Origin: Paracoccaceae bacterium
GTDB lineage: Bacteria > Pseudomonadota > Alphaproteobacteria > Rhodobacterales > Rhodobacteraceae
Assembly: GCA_024742835.1 (NCBI GenBank)
Contig: JANSXS010000023.1
Location: forward strand, 1-47,888
Reading direction: 5' to 3'
Length of the DNA: 47,888 nucleotides
This document shows, piece after piece, positions 33,801-41,871 of this stretch (positions are counted from its first letter, which is position 1; each line of letters starts with the position of its first letter). Both the position numbers and the translations under genes were made by a program. A model generated the notes under the pieces. That model saw nothing but the letters and a program-made list of their open reading frames with translations. It ran no database searches and had not been told where the DNA came from.

Positions 33801-34336
33801 TGCGGCTTTTCGTTGGCCTGCCCCTGCCTGAAGCCGCCCTGGAGCTGCTGGAAGAGGTGCAGGCCGGGCTGGACACGTGACGGCCGGTCGCGCCGGAAAA
33901 CCTGCACTTGACGCTGGCCTTTCTGGACGATCAGCCTGAAATCGTGGCCGAGGCGGTGCATCACGCGCTTGCGGCGCTCGGTCTGCCGGGCCTTGCGATC
34001 CGGTTTGTCGGCGTCGAGGCCAAGGGTCGGGGGCGGGTAAAGCTGGTCTGGGCGCGGGCCGAAGGGCAGCCGGAGCTGGCTCGCCTGCGCGACGCTGTCA
34101 GGGGCGCTGTGCGCGCGGCGGGCGTGGATCTGCCGCGCGAACGGTTTCGCCCGCACGTCACGCTGGCGCGGTTCGGCGCGGGCGGGGCAGACGCCGCGCG
34201 TCTGGCACCATGGCTGGCCGAGGTGGCCGGCCTGACGGCCGGACCCTACCCGCTTGACCGGTTATGTCTTTACCGCTCGACCCTGACGCCCGAGGGGCCG
34301 ATCTATGACGTGCTGGCCGAGTATGACCTTGTGTGA
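33800..34336 (+). pseudogene. thpR: RNA 2',3'-cyclic phosphodiesterase (ThpR/LigT), interrupted by in-frame TGA
   Basis: The 178-codon frame encodes a 2H-phosphoesterase: MRLFVGLPLPEAALELL at the start, the first catalytic motif HLT (codons 36-38, in ENLHLTLAFL) and the second, RPHVTLARF, near codon 118. Codon 27 (33878-33880) is TGA where homologues usually have Gly, as in a GGA-to-TGA change. The downstream open part could only restart at TTG 33908, directly after the first catalytic histidine, which would be inactive. Hence a likely pseudogene, unless the TGA is an error or is read through. Confidence 0.8.
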
Positions 34337-34385
34337 CACCGCGCACACGGACGACCGGCAAGCAGTGTCCGCGGCGCGTGTCGGA

Positions 34386-34426
34386 GCCTCCGGCGGGCGT
34401 ATTTCCGCCAAGAAGACGCCGGAGGC
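34386..34426. terminator. Hairpin between thpR and hbd (GCCTCCGGCG type)
   Basis: GCCTCCGGCG at 34386-34395 pairs perfectly with CGCCGGAGGC at 34417-34426 around a 21-nt loop with TATTT. From general familiarity, similar GCCTCCGGCG...TATTT hairpins recur between Rhodobacteraceae genes, so this may be both terminator and dispersed repeat. It lies between convergent genes and has no long T-run. Confidence 0.55.
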
Positions 34427-34438
34427 CAAGATGGGTTC

Positions 34439-35314
34439 TCAGCGCGTGGGCACGGGTTCGTCGCCGCGATAGTCGTAAAAGCCGCGCCCGGTCTTGCGCC
34501 CGAGCCATCCCGCCTCGACATATTTCGTCAAGAGCGGGCAGGGGCGGTATTTGGTGTCCGCCAGCCCGTCATGCAGCACGTTCATGATCGCAAGGCAGGT
34601 ATCCAGCCCGATGAAATCCGCCAGCTCCAGCGGGCCCATGGGGTGGTTGGTGCCCAGCTTCATCGAGGTGTCGATAGAGATCACGCCGCCCACGCCCTCG
34701 TAGAGCGTGTAGACAGCTTCGTTGATCATGGGCATCAGGATGCGGTTGACGATGAAGGCGGGGAAATCTTCGGAACTGGCGGCGGTCTTGCCCAGTTTTT
34801 CGACCACGCCGAGGCAGGTATCATAGGTCGGCTTGTCGGTGGCGATGCCGCGAATAAGCTCTACCAGCTGCATCACCGGCACCGGGTTCATGAAATGGAA
34901 CCCCATGAATTTCTCGGGCCGGTCAGTGCGGCTGGCCAGCCGGGTGATCGAGATCGACGAGGTGTTCGACGTGAGGATCGTATGCGGTTGCAGATGCGGC
35001 AGCAGATCCTCGAAGATCGCCTGCTTCACCGTTTCGCGTTCGGTGGCTGATTCGACGACCAGATCGGCTATCCCGAGGTCCGGTAGTTTCGTTGTGGTGC
35101 TGATGCGTGCCAGCGCGGCATCCATATCCACCTGCGCCAGTTTGCCGCGGTCGACCCCGCGCTGCATGTTTTTTTGGATCGTGGCGACGCCCTTGTCCAG
35201 GGCATCGGCGCTGATATCGTTGAGCACCACATCGAAACCGGCCGCGGCCATGACATGCGCTATGCCGTTGCCCATCTGACCTGCGCCCACGACGCCGACC
35301 TTTCGGATCTCCAT
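34439..35314 (-). CDS. hbd: 3-hydroxybutyryl-CoA dehydrogenase
   Basis: A 291-residue NAD(P)-dependent dehydrogenase interconverting 3-hydroxybutyryl-CoA and acetoacetyl-CoA. The dinucleotide fold starts KVGVVGAGQMGNGIAH with G10-x-G12-x-x-G15. LTSNTSSISIT and the catalytic histidine in GFHFMNPVPVMQLVE near 140 follow, then the C-terminal helical domain DFPAFIVNRILMPMINEA. Length is standard for the single-function enzyme. It feeds butyrate metabolism, polyhydroxybutyrate turnover or the ethylmalonyl-CoA pathway. In many roseobacters it is near etfAB, as here, with one unrelated gene between. Confidence 0.93.
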   Translation of the reverse strand: MEIRKVGVVGAGQMGNGIAHVMAAAGFDVVLNDISADALDKGVATIQKNMQRGVDRGKLAQVDMDAALARISTTTKLPDLGIADLVVESATERETVKQAIFEDLLPHLQPHTILTSNTSSISITRLASRTDRPEKFMGFHFMNPVPVMQLVELIRGIATDKPTYDTCLGVVEKLGKTAASSEDFPAFIVNRILMPMINEAVYTLYEGVGGVISIDTSMKLGTNHPMGPLELADFIGLDTCLAIMNVLHDGLADTKYRPCPLLTKYVEAGWLGRKTGRGFYDYRGDEPVPTR

Positions 35315-35472
35315 GCCGTTATCCTCTTGCTTGATGGGCAGAGCATAGGGGCGGGGGCGGGGCGGCTCAAGGCCCCGCGATGGGTAAAACTTGTCCTGTA
35401 TTGGAAAGTTAGGGACTTCTTAGCGGCTATGGCCGAATCCTGCTCCTCGGGTGAAAAAATCAGGTGGGTGTT

Positions 35473-36306
35473 ATGGCATTCGAAGAATTGGGGCGTTTGC
35501 GCGCCCGTGAGGAGACTTGTCAATATCAGGGGTCAAGGCTTTTGTTCCGGGGTCCGAAGCGAAGCCTTTGTCAGGAGTATATCGCCTTTCTGGGCGGCAC
35601 GGAGACCTATGGAAAATTCGTCACCTGTCCCTTTCCCGACCGGCTGGAGCAATTGATCGGGGCGACCTGTGTGAATCTGGGCTGGCCGAATGCCGGTATT
35701 GATGTGCTGCTCAATGATCGCGGTTTGATGCGGATGGCGGGGGCCGCGCGGCTGACGGTGTTGCAGGTGCCGAACGCGGCCAACATGACCAACCGTTTCT
35801 ATACCGTCCATCCAAGACGGAATGACCGGTTTCTAAAGGCGCGCGCGCCGCTGCGGGCCTTGTATCCCGAGATCGACTTCACCGATTTCAGTTTTACGCG
35901 GCACATGCTTGCCACGCTGAAGGCGCATTCGCTGGACCGGTTCGCGGTCCTGCATCAGGACCTGGCGCAGGTCTGGATCGCGGGGATGCGCCGACTGATC
36001 GACAAGATCGAGGGGCCGGTGATCCTGTTGTGGTTTTCGGATCGTGCGCCGGACCGGCTTTGCGATGCGCCCGAGATGGATTACGAGCCTGCGCTGGTCA
36101 GCCGGGGCATGTTGGAAGCCTTGACCGGGGCAGCCGCGGGCATGGCCCGCGCACCACGCGGTACGCAGGACAAGGCCGAACTGCTGACGGATCAGTTGTT
36201 CCTGCGGATCAACGCTTCGGCGGCGCGGGACCTGCCGGATCAGGGCGCACATGATATTGCTGCGAAAGCGCTCTTGCCGCTGATAACACAGCATATGAAC
36301 CGATAA
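35473..36306 (+). CDS. DUF6473 family protein
   Basis: A 277-residue protein resembling the DUF6473 family of Rhodobacteraceae. [23 protein letters not shown] and [21 protein letters not shown] open it, with [15 protein letters not shown] near 70 and [11 protein letters not shown] near 180. The GGTETYGKF and NAGIDV segments recall SGNH-like hydrolase or polysaccharide-related folds, but I cannot assign an activity. ATG 35473 has AGGTGG 5 nt upstream. It stands alone on the plus strand between hbd and etfAB, which are both on the minus strand. Confidence 0.7.
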   Translation: MAFEELGRLRAREETCQYQGSRLLFRGPKRSLCQEYIAFLGGTETYGKFVTCPFPDRLEQLIGATCVNLGWPNAGIDVLLNDRGLMRMAGAARLTVLQVPNAANMTNRFYTVHPRRNDRFLKARAPLRALYPEIDFTDFSFTRHMLATLKAHSLDRFAVLHQDLAQVWIAGMRRLIDKIEGPVILLWFSDRAPDRLCDAPEMDYEPALVSRGMLEALTGAAAGMARAPRGTQDKAELLTDQLFLRINASAARDLPDQGAHDIAAKALLPLITQHMNR

Positions 36307-36312
36307 GCAAAA

Positions 36313-36332
36313 CGGCCCGCGGATACGGGCCG
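36313..36332. terminator. Terminator between DUF6473 and etfA
   Basis: CGGCCCG at 36313-36319 pairs with CGGGCCG at 36326-36332. On the minus strand it is followed by GTTTTG, so it probably serves etfA; CTT on the plus side is weaker. Confidence 0.65.
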
Positions 36333-36353
36333 CTTCCTGGTCTGTAACAGGGG

Positions 36354-37283
36354 TCAGCCCAGTTTCCCGGTCAGTTCGGGCACCGCATCGAACAGGTCCG
36401 CGACGAGGCCGTAATCGGCGACCTGGAAAATCGGGGATTCCTCGTCCTTGTTGATGGCGACGATGATCTTGCTGTCCTTCATGCCCGCGAGATGCTGGAT
36501 CGCGCCCGATATGCCGACAGCGATGTACAGATCCGGCGCCACGACCTTGCCGGTCTGGCCCACCTGCCAGTCATTGGGGGCAAAACCGGAATCGACCGCG
36601 GCGCGCGAGGCACCGACAGCGGCCCCAAGCTTGTCGGCAAGGCCTTCGATCAGGGCGAAGTTTTCCTGGCTGCCGATACCACGCCCGCCGGACACCACGA
36701 CACCCGCCGAGGTCAGGTCGGGGCGGTCGGATGCCGCAACCTTGTCTTCGACCCATTCCGACAGGCCGGGATCTGTGGCGGCGGAAACTGTTTCGATCGG
36801 GGCGGCCGCACCCTCGGTGGCGGCGTCGAAGGTCGAGGTGCGGAACGACACCACCTTCTTGGCATCTGCCGATTTCACGGTCTGGATCGCGTTACCGGCA
36901 TAGATGGGACGTTCAAACGTGTCGGCATCGACAACGCCCGAGACATCGGAGATGACCATCACATCCAGTAGCGCCGCGACGCGGGGCAGGATGTTCTTGG
37001 CGTCGGTGGTGGCGGGGGCCACGATGTGGCTGTAATCCCCTGCCAGAGACACAATCAGCGCCGCTGTCGGCTCGGCCAAGCGATGGCCAAGCGTTGCGTC
37101 CTCGGCCACAAGCACCTTTGACACGCCCGCGATCCTGGCGGCGGCCTCACTTGCTGCGGCGGCAGAGGCTCCTGCGCAAAGCACGGTCACATCGCCCAGC
37201 TTGACTGCGGCGGTGACAGCCTTCGAGGTGGCGTCCATCGCCAGTTCGCCATCGGTGACTTCGGCGAGAAGAAGAACAGACAT
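36354..37283 (-). CDS. etfA: Electron transfer flavoprotein alpha subunit
   Basis: A 309-residue FAD-binding subunit of ETF, the soluble carrier that takes electrons from acyl-CoA and related dehydrogenases to ETF:quinone oxidoreductase. [14 protein letters not shown] opens it; the FAD signature [32 protein letters not shown] spans about 200-230, and [27 protein letters not shown] follows. The start codons ATG 37286 and 37283 are in tandem; the second matches homologues, while the first overlaps the etfB stop as ATGA. It is downstream of etfB in one operon. Confidence 0.95.
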   Translation of the reverse strand: MSVLLLAEVTDGELAMDATSKAVTAAVKLGDVTVLCAGASAAAASEAAARIAGVSKVLVAEDATLGHRLAEPTAALIVSLAGDYSHIVAPATTDAKNILPRVAALLDVMVISDVSGVVDADTFERPIYAGNAIQTVKSADAKKVVSFRTSTFDAATEGAAAPIETVSAATDPGLSEWVEDKVAASDRPDLTSAGVVVSGGRGIGSQENFALIEGLADKLGAAVGASRAAVDSGFAPNDWQVGQTGKVVAPDLYIAVGISGAIQHLAGMKDSKIIVAINKDEESPIFQVADYGLVADLFDAVPELTGKLG

Positions 37284-38041
37284 CATACGGCTCCTGCTTC
37301 CTTGAGTTTCGTGACAAGCTCGTCGACGGATCCGACCATCTCACCCGCCTTGCGGGCCTCGGGTTCGGTCGTCTTGAGAATTTCCAGACGTGGTGTGACA
37401 TCGACGCCGTAATCGGCGGCGGTCTTTTCATCCAAAGGCTTTTTCTTGGCTTTCATGATGTTGGGCAGCGACGCGTAACGCGGCTCGTTGAGGCGCAGGT
37501 CGACGGTCACGATGGCCGGCATTCTGACCTTGACCGTTTGCAGCCCGCCATCAACCTCGCGGGTCACCAGCGCATGATCGCCCTCGATATCCAGGCCCGA
37601 GGCGAAGGTGCCCTGCGACCAGCCCAGAAGCGCCGAGAGCATCTGCCCGGTGGCGTTCATGTCATTGTCGATCGCCTGCTTGCCTGCGATGACGAGGCCG
37701 GGCTGTTCCTCATCTATGACGCCCTTGAGGATCTTGGCCACCGACAGCGGTTCGATATCGGTGTGCACATCATCAGTGGCGACCACCAGGATGGCGCGGT
37801 CGGCACCCATGGCCAGTGCGGTGCGCAGGGTTTCCTGCGACTGCTTGACGCCGATCGAGACGGCGATGACCTCGTCGGCCTTGCCGGCCTCCTTTAGGCG
37901 AATGGCCTCTTCGACGGCGATCTCGTCGAACGGGTTCATCGACATTTTCACATTGGCAAGATCGACGCCGCTCCCGTCCGCCTTGACGCGGACTTTCACG
38001 TTATAGTCGATCACGCGTTTGACAGGTACGAGCACCTTCAT
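37283..38041 (-). CDS. etfB: Electron transfer flavoprotein beta subunit
   Basis: A 252-residue AMP-binding beta subunit of [21 protein letters not shown] opens it, [19 protein letters not shown] is near 37, [25 protein letters not shown] near 115, and the ETF-beta signature with [24 protein letters not shown] near 180-200. ATG 38041 is the homologue-like start; ATG 38047 two codons upstream (MPMKVL) is possible and has a GGGAGA nearby. First gene of the etfBA operon, transcribed from the 160-bp gap upstream. Confidence 0.95.
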   Translation of the reverse strand: MKVLVPVKRVIDYNVKVRVKADGSGVDLANVKMSMNPFDEIAVEEAIRLKEAGKADEVIAVSIGVKQSQETLRTALAMGADRAILVVATDDVHTDIEPLSVAKILKGVIDEEQPGLVIAGKQAIDNDMNATGQMLSALLGWSQGTFASGLDIEGDHALVTREVDGGLQTVKVRMPAIVTVDLRLNEPRYASLPNIMKAKKKPLDEKTAADYGVDVTPRLEILKTTEPEARKAGEMVGSVDELVTKLKEAGAV

Positions 38042-38203
38042 CGGCATGGTCTCCCTTACAGTATTTCCGAGCCGCATGTGCGACTCTGCCATTTGCACTT
38101 GCGGCTGTGATATCGCTTTGTATCACGCCGAAACAGGTCAAAATCGTCACGTTTGCGTCCGGCGACGCCGCGTTTCCGGTTCACCACATGGAATTCGCGG
38201 TTT

Positions 38204-39007
38204 TCAGGGCTGGATGCCGTGCTTTTCCCCCAGCTCGGCCAGCAGCGATCCTTCGGGCGGGATGCCGTCATAGCTGTTGTCGAGATGCGCGCGCAGGCGG
38301 CGACCGTAGAAGTGCAGAGATACCGTATCCTCCTTGACACGTTTCCAGGTTCTCGCGGCCGGGCGGCAGAACAGGCGGCGGTCTTCGTAGGGCACCGGGT
38401 ACAAGACGTGTTCTTCCTGCCGGTGGCGAAATTCGTCGTTGTTGTGCAGATAATGGGTGAGCGCCTTGGGGCCCCATGCGCCCCATGGCATTTCAGACAC
38501 ATGCATCGGGTTGCCCGCCTCGGCGCGGTCGCGCATTTCCTGCCGGTGCCGGGGCATCATCCAGACGGGAATCGCATATTCGTCTTCGCAGAAAGTCACC
38601 AGATCGGAGAGCGTGGGCGAGGTTGCGGGCAGGGCCATGACCGCGTTGCAGATCACCTTGTCGTTTTCCAACCCGAAGAGATAGCCGTTTTCCGGCTGAA
38701 AGGGTTTCAGGCAGTAGATATCCGTGTCGGCCCAGATGATGCCGGGACGCTTGGTCAGCAGGTGGTAGCGGAACTTGTCCGCATGGATGGCGGCGCTGCC
38801 GGTACGTTCGTGGCGGATGATGCTGGCGGGGTTTGGCAGGATCTCTTCGGCGGAGACGGCTTTGGCACCCTTGGGCAGGTTGTCCAGCCCGGTGTAGGAG
38901 AACACCTCGACCGGGTGGCCGATTTCAAGAAAAGACGCGATGCAAAGCCGCTCGATAAAGCTGAGCGGCGGGCCGTCCCAGAACATGGCGATGGTGGGAA
39001 GAGACAT
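38204..39007 (-). CDS. Glycosyltransferase-like (DXD motif) protein
   Basis: A 267-residue protein with the fold of glycosyltransferases that carry a sugar-binding DXD motif (Gb3-synthase/capsular type). MFWDGPPLSFIERLCIASFLEIGHPVEVFSY opens the nucleotide-binding half; AIHADKFRYHLL then IIWADTDIYCLKPF (about 75-100) gives the DXD, and MHVSEMPWGAWGPKALTHYL follows. It likely adds a sugar to a cell-surface glycan, but donor and acceptor are unknown. No capsule cluster is adjacent. The start is ATG 39007. Confidence 0.72.
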   Translation of the reverse strand: MSLPTIAMFWDGPPLSFIERLCIASFLEIGHPVEVFSYTGLDNLPKGAKAVSAEEILPNPASIIRHERTGSAAIHADKFRYHLLTKRPGIIWADTDIYCLKPFQPENGYLFGLENDKVICNAVMALPATSPTLSDLVTFCEDEYAIPVWMMPRHRQEMRDRAEAGNPMHVSEMPWGAWGPKALTHYLHNNDEFRHRQEEHVLYPVPYEDRRLFCRPAARTWKRVKEDTVSLHFYGRRLRAHLDNSYDGIPPEGSLLAELGEKHGIQP

Positions 39008-39166
39008 GGGCGCATCCTCGGTACTACTGCTGGGCCCCGTGTTCGGGGGCGGATCGGACGGGAGTTTGGCACAGAACGCGAGCCTGCTCTAGCGGATTTC
39101 GCCTTGTGTGGCGGTCGTCGCCCGCCCTGCCGGGCGGTCTCCGTCCCCAGCTTCTACAGCGCCCTT

Positions 39167-39282
39167 GCCGCTGATCGTGTCAGCGGTTCGCGCCCGCCCG
39201 TGTGGGCCGGGGCTTTGCCCTTCCGGTCGCCGCTGCGTCCACTGGACGCCCCGCCGCTGACCATGTCAGCGGTTCGCGCCCG
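39167..39282. repeat. Two 30-bp direct repeats, each a hairpin, the second covering the adenosyltransferase stop codon
   Basis: 39167-39196 and 39253-39282 match at 28 of 30 positions. Each contains CCGCTGA then TCAGCGG as an inverted repeat (39168-39185 and 39254-39271). The second copy includes the stop codon and last codons of the adenosyltransferase gene (end 39266). The first lies in the 258-bp non-coding gap beside it, 86 bp away. Also in that gap is a GCCCGCC/GGGCGG hairpin near 39120-39137. Confidence 0.8.
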
Positions 39283-39838
39283 GAACCCACAAAACGTCGT
39301 TCTGGCCGCCGTCATTGGCCATGCGAGACGCCACGAAAAACCAGTCGCTGAGCCGGTTGAGGTAACGCAGGGCTGATTCGTTCACTGCTTCCACCGTGGC
39401 CAGCTCGACGGTCAGGCGTTCGGCACGGCGCGACACCGTGCGGCACAGATGCAGATGCGCGGCCAGGGCGCTGCCACCGGGCAGGATGAAGCTGCGCAGC
39501 GGCTCAAGCGCCTCGTTCATGATGTCGATTTCGGCTTCCAGTCGCTCGGTCTGGCCGGTTGTCATGCGCAGGGGCGTGTATTCGGCTTCGGCGTCTTTTT
39601 CCATGTCGGGGCGGCACAGATCCGCGCCCAGATCGAACAAATCGTTCTGGATGCGCGCCAGCGCCGCGTCGGTTTCGTCTTCTGCGTGCAGGCGGGCCAT
39701 CCCGGCGCAGGCATTGACCTCGTCAACGGTGCCGTAGGCGGTGACGCGCAGCGCGTGCTTGGCGACGCGCGCGCCATTGCCAAGCGCGGTTTCCCCGGCA
39801 TCGCCGGTGCGGGTATAGATGCGGTTGAGTACGACCAT
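39266..39838 (-). CDS. Cob(I)yrinic acid a,c-diamide adenosyltransferase, PduO type
   Basis: A 190-residue ATP:cob(I)alamin adenosyltransferase that makes coenzyme B12. The PduO-type markers are all present: IYTRTGDAGETALGNG at 6-21 (ATP loop), TVDEVNACAGMAR near 37, LRSFILPGGSALAAHLHLCRTVSRRAERL at about 114-142, and ALRYLNRLSDWFFVASR near 165. Its product serves ethylmalonyl-CoA and methylmalonyl-CoA mutases, which fits the mcd gene in the same window. Its stop is 3 bp upstream of nothing else; the HIG1 gene lies 2 bp before its start, in the same operon. Confidence 0.93.
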   Translation of the reverse strand: MVVLNRIYTRTGDAGETALGNGARVAKHALRVTAYGTVDEVNACAGMARLHAEDETDAALARIQNDLFDLGADLCRPDMEKDAEAEYTPLRMTTGQTERLEAEIDIMNEALEPLRSFILPGGSALAAHLHLCRTVSRRAERLTVELATVEAVNESALRYLNRLSDWFFVASRMANDGGQNDVLWVPGANR

Positions 39839-39840
39839 GG

Positions 39841-40050
39841 TTACTGCCCTCCCTGGCGGCGGATATAGACGAAAAGCAGGATCAGCGCCACGGCCACGAA
39901 TTGTGCGATGATCCGCCAGCGCATGAACTTGTTCGCGCGCTTGGCGTTGTCGAGCCCTTCCTTGCCGAAAGTGTTGATGCCCATGATCAGGATCACGGCC
40001 ACGGCACCGCAGGCCACGGCGGCGATAATGAATAGCGGATCGTTCAGCAT
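39841..40050 (-). CDS. Twin transmembrane helix small protein (HIG1 domain)
   Basis: A 69-residue protein with two hydrophobic helices at about 7-28 and 47-65 joined by the conserved loop GKEGLDNAKRANKFMRWRI, the HIG1-domain signature of small proteins associated with respiratory complexes. This gene sits directly upstream of the PduO-type adenosyltransferase gene in many Rhodobacteraceae; here the gap is only 2 bp, so co-transcription is nearly certain. It probably acts at the inner membrane near cytochrome oxidase, by analogy. Confidence 0.88.
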   Translation of the reverse strand: MLNDPLFIIAAVACGAVAVILIMGINTFGKEGLDNAKRANKFMRWRIIAQFVAVALILLFVYIRRQGGQ

Positions 40051-40148
40051 GGGTTTGCTCCTGTCCTGTCCCCGTGTGGGCGATGTAGACCGGGGGACGG
40101 GAAAAGCGAATGGGAAATCATGACGCGGCGCGCATCATCCCTAACGGC

Positions 40149-40979
40149 TCATCCTTTGGAGATCACCCAGTCAAGCGCGCGCGTCGGCAGGATCCGGCGC
40201 AGCGTGCCCATGAGATAGGTCGGCGTGGTGACGTAATAGCGGGCGCGGGGGCGGGGCGCTTCGAGCGCGTGAATCAGCTTTTTCGTCACCGCCTCGGGGG
40301 GCAGCTCGAAGCGGTCCTTGCTGTACGCGCCGTAAAGCCGCGGGCGCAGCTTGGTGCGATACTCGTCGGCGCGGGCGGCGGTTTCCCAATCCAGCCAGCG
40401 TTCGAACGGCGCGCGGGCGTTTTCACGGATCTTGCTGGTCACCGGTCCCGGCTCGATCAGGACAACATGGATGCCGGTGCCGCGCAGTTCGATTCGCATC
40501 GTGTCGGTCAGACCTTCGAGGGCGAATTTCGTGCTGACATAGGCCCCGCGCCAGCCGATCGCGACCAGCCCCAGAACCGACGAATTCTGTATGATGCGCC
40601 CTTGGCCTTGCGCGCGCATCACCGGGATGACCTGTCGGGTCAGGTCGTGCCAGCCAAAGACATTGGCCTCGAAAATCTCGCGCAGGGCGCCGCGCGGCAG
40701 ATCCTCGACCAGTCCGGGGCAGGCATAAGCGCCGTTGTTGAAAAGCGCATCCAGTGTGCCGCCTGTCGCGTCGATCACTTCCGCCAGACCCGAGGCGATG
40801 CTGGCCTCGTCGTGATAGTCAATCCGCGGGCTGTCAAAGCCGTCATCGCGCAGGCGCTGACAATCTTCCTCGCGGCGGCAAGAAGCAAAGACGCGCCAGC
40901 CGCGCGCCCGAAGCCCCCTTGCCGCGTTCAGGCCGATGCCCGAAGAACAGCCGGTGATCAGAATGGATTTCCCGCTCAT
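40149..40979 (-). CDS. Short-chain dehydrogenase/reductase (SDR family)
   Basis: A 276-residue classical SDR. The cofactor loop ITGCSSGIG is at 8-16; NNGAY at 81-85 replaces the usual NNAG; the catalytic residues are S133/S134 (QNSSVLG), Y147 and K151 (YVSTKFALEG). The later part GIHVVLIEPGPVTSKI and RPRARYYVTTPTYLMGTLRRILP is typical of the DltE-like subgroup of long C-terminal SDRs. The substrate is unknown. ATG 40979 is the family start. It is followed by the HIG1 gene about 100 bp downstream on the same strand. Confidence 0.87.
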   Translation of the reverse strand: MSGKSILITGCSSGIGLNAARGLRARGWRVFASCRREEDCQRLRDDGFDSPRIDYHDEASIASGLAEVIDATGGTLDALFNNGAYACPGLVEDLPRGALREIFEANVFGWHDLTRQVIPVMRAQGQGRIIQNSSVLGLVAIGWRGAYVSTKFALEGLTDTMRIELRGTGIHVVLIEPGPVTSKIRENARAPFERWLDWETAARADEYRTKLRPRLYGAYSKDRFELPPEAVTKKLIHALEAPRPRARYYVTTPTYLMGTLRRILPTRALDWVISKG

Positions 40980-41028
40980 GCCGCGCACAGTGGACTGGCT
41001 TTGGGCAGGGCGCAATCGGTTTGGTGGT

Positions 41029-41724
41029 TCAGTTGGCCGGGTCGGAAACAAGCCAATCGGCCATCCATCCTTCTTCCCCGGTTTCCGTGACGCGCAGCAT
41101 CAGCCACCCGTCCCCCGACGTATCGAGCACGGCAACCTCGGTCCCCCGGGTCAGGCTTGTGATCCGGGCATGACCTGTGCCCGGCCCGCCACGCATGTTC
41201 ACCACCCGGCCGGTTACATGGCGGATATCGCCATCCGGCTGCGCGGTGGTGGTGCGGCGGCGCTCTGCGCGTTGTATCTGCTGCTGTGAGAAAAGTTCAA
41301 TTGCGCCGGGCCAGATCTTGTGGCCTGCGTCTTGTGCGTTGGTGGTTGTGCCGGTCTGGGCCTGCCCCACGGCCGCATACACAGGGTCTGTGCCGTCCGG
41401 TGCTGTCAGCAGAGCGACCTTTTCGGCATTTGCGCGCGACGCCGTGCGCACCGTTTCGGACCTGAAACTGTCCGTTTGCGCGGAAGCGAGCGTGACCTTG
41501 ACCCGTTCCACGGGCACGGTGCCGGTATTTTGCAGGCGCGTCAGGCGCAAGTCCTCGATGGTGGTCAGAGGCTGTGTCACCGGCGCGGGCGATTGCGGGG
41601 CCGTCGCCGGCTGATCCGCGCGCGCCTGAACGGAGTTTTCAGCGGGCGCATAGTTTGCACCGCCGCTCAGCTGGTAAAAAGCAAGGCCCAGAAATCCGAA
41701 TGTCAAACCAATGAAGCGCCACAT
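41029..41724 (-). CDS. SH3 domain-containing membrane-anchored protein
   Basis: A 231-residue protein: an N-terminal membrane helix at about 2-20 (FIGLTFGFLGLAFYQLSGG), a long Ala/Gln/Thr-rich periplasmic linker, and a C-terminal bacterial SH3 domain at about 165-230. That domain is GRVVNMRGGPGTGHARITSLTRGTEVAVLDTSGDGWLMLRV with EEGWMADWLV. It likely binds cell wall or a periplasmic partner. ATG 41724 is preferred, with GGGGG 9 nt upstream; ATG 41733 directly abuts that tract. It is divergent from parC. Confidence 0.82.
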   Translation of the reverse strand: MWRFIGLTFGFLGLAFYQLSGGANYAPAENSVQARADQPATAPQSPAPVTQPLTTIEDLRLTRLQNTGTVPVERVKVTLASAQTDSFRSETVRTASRANAEKVALLTAPDGTDPVYAAVGQAQTGTTTNAQDAGHKIWPGAIELFSQQQIQRAERRRTTTAQPDGDIRHVTGRVVNMRGGPGTGHARITSLTRGTEVAVLDTSGDGWLMLRVTETGEEGWMADWLVSDPAN

Positions 41725-41742
41725 TTGCGCCATCCCCCAAAA

Positions 41743-41771
41743 AACTTTCGGTAAGAATTTACCAACTTTCG
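41743..41771. promoter_or_regulatory. Direct repeats flanking a palindrome in the SH3/parC divergent region
   Basis: AACTTTCG occurs at 41743-41750 and again at 41764-41771 on the same strand, 21 bp apart. Between them is the inverted repeat GGTAA-GAAT-TTACC (41750-41763). A 21-bp period puts both copies on one face of the helix, as for tandem operators. The site lies about 20 bp before the SH3 gene start. Confidence 0.4.
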
Positions 41772-41871
41772 AGCAAACTACACGATTCGATTTTTGCCCG
41801 CATGGGAAAAGCGAACGGTTTTCCCCAAGTGATGCTTTACGGCCCTTGGGTGCCTCTGTATCACCGCATCT

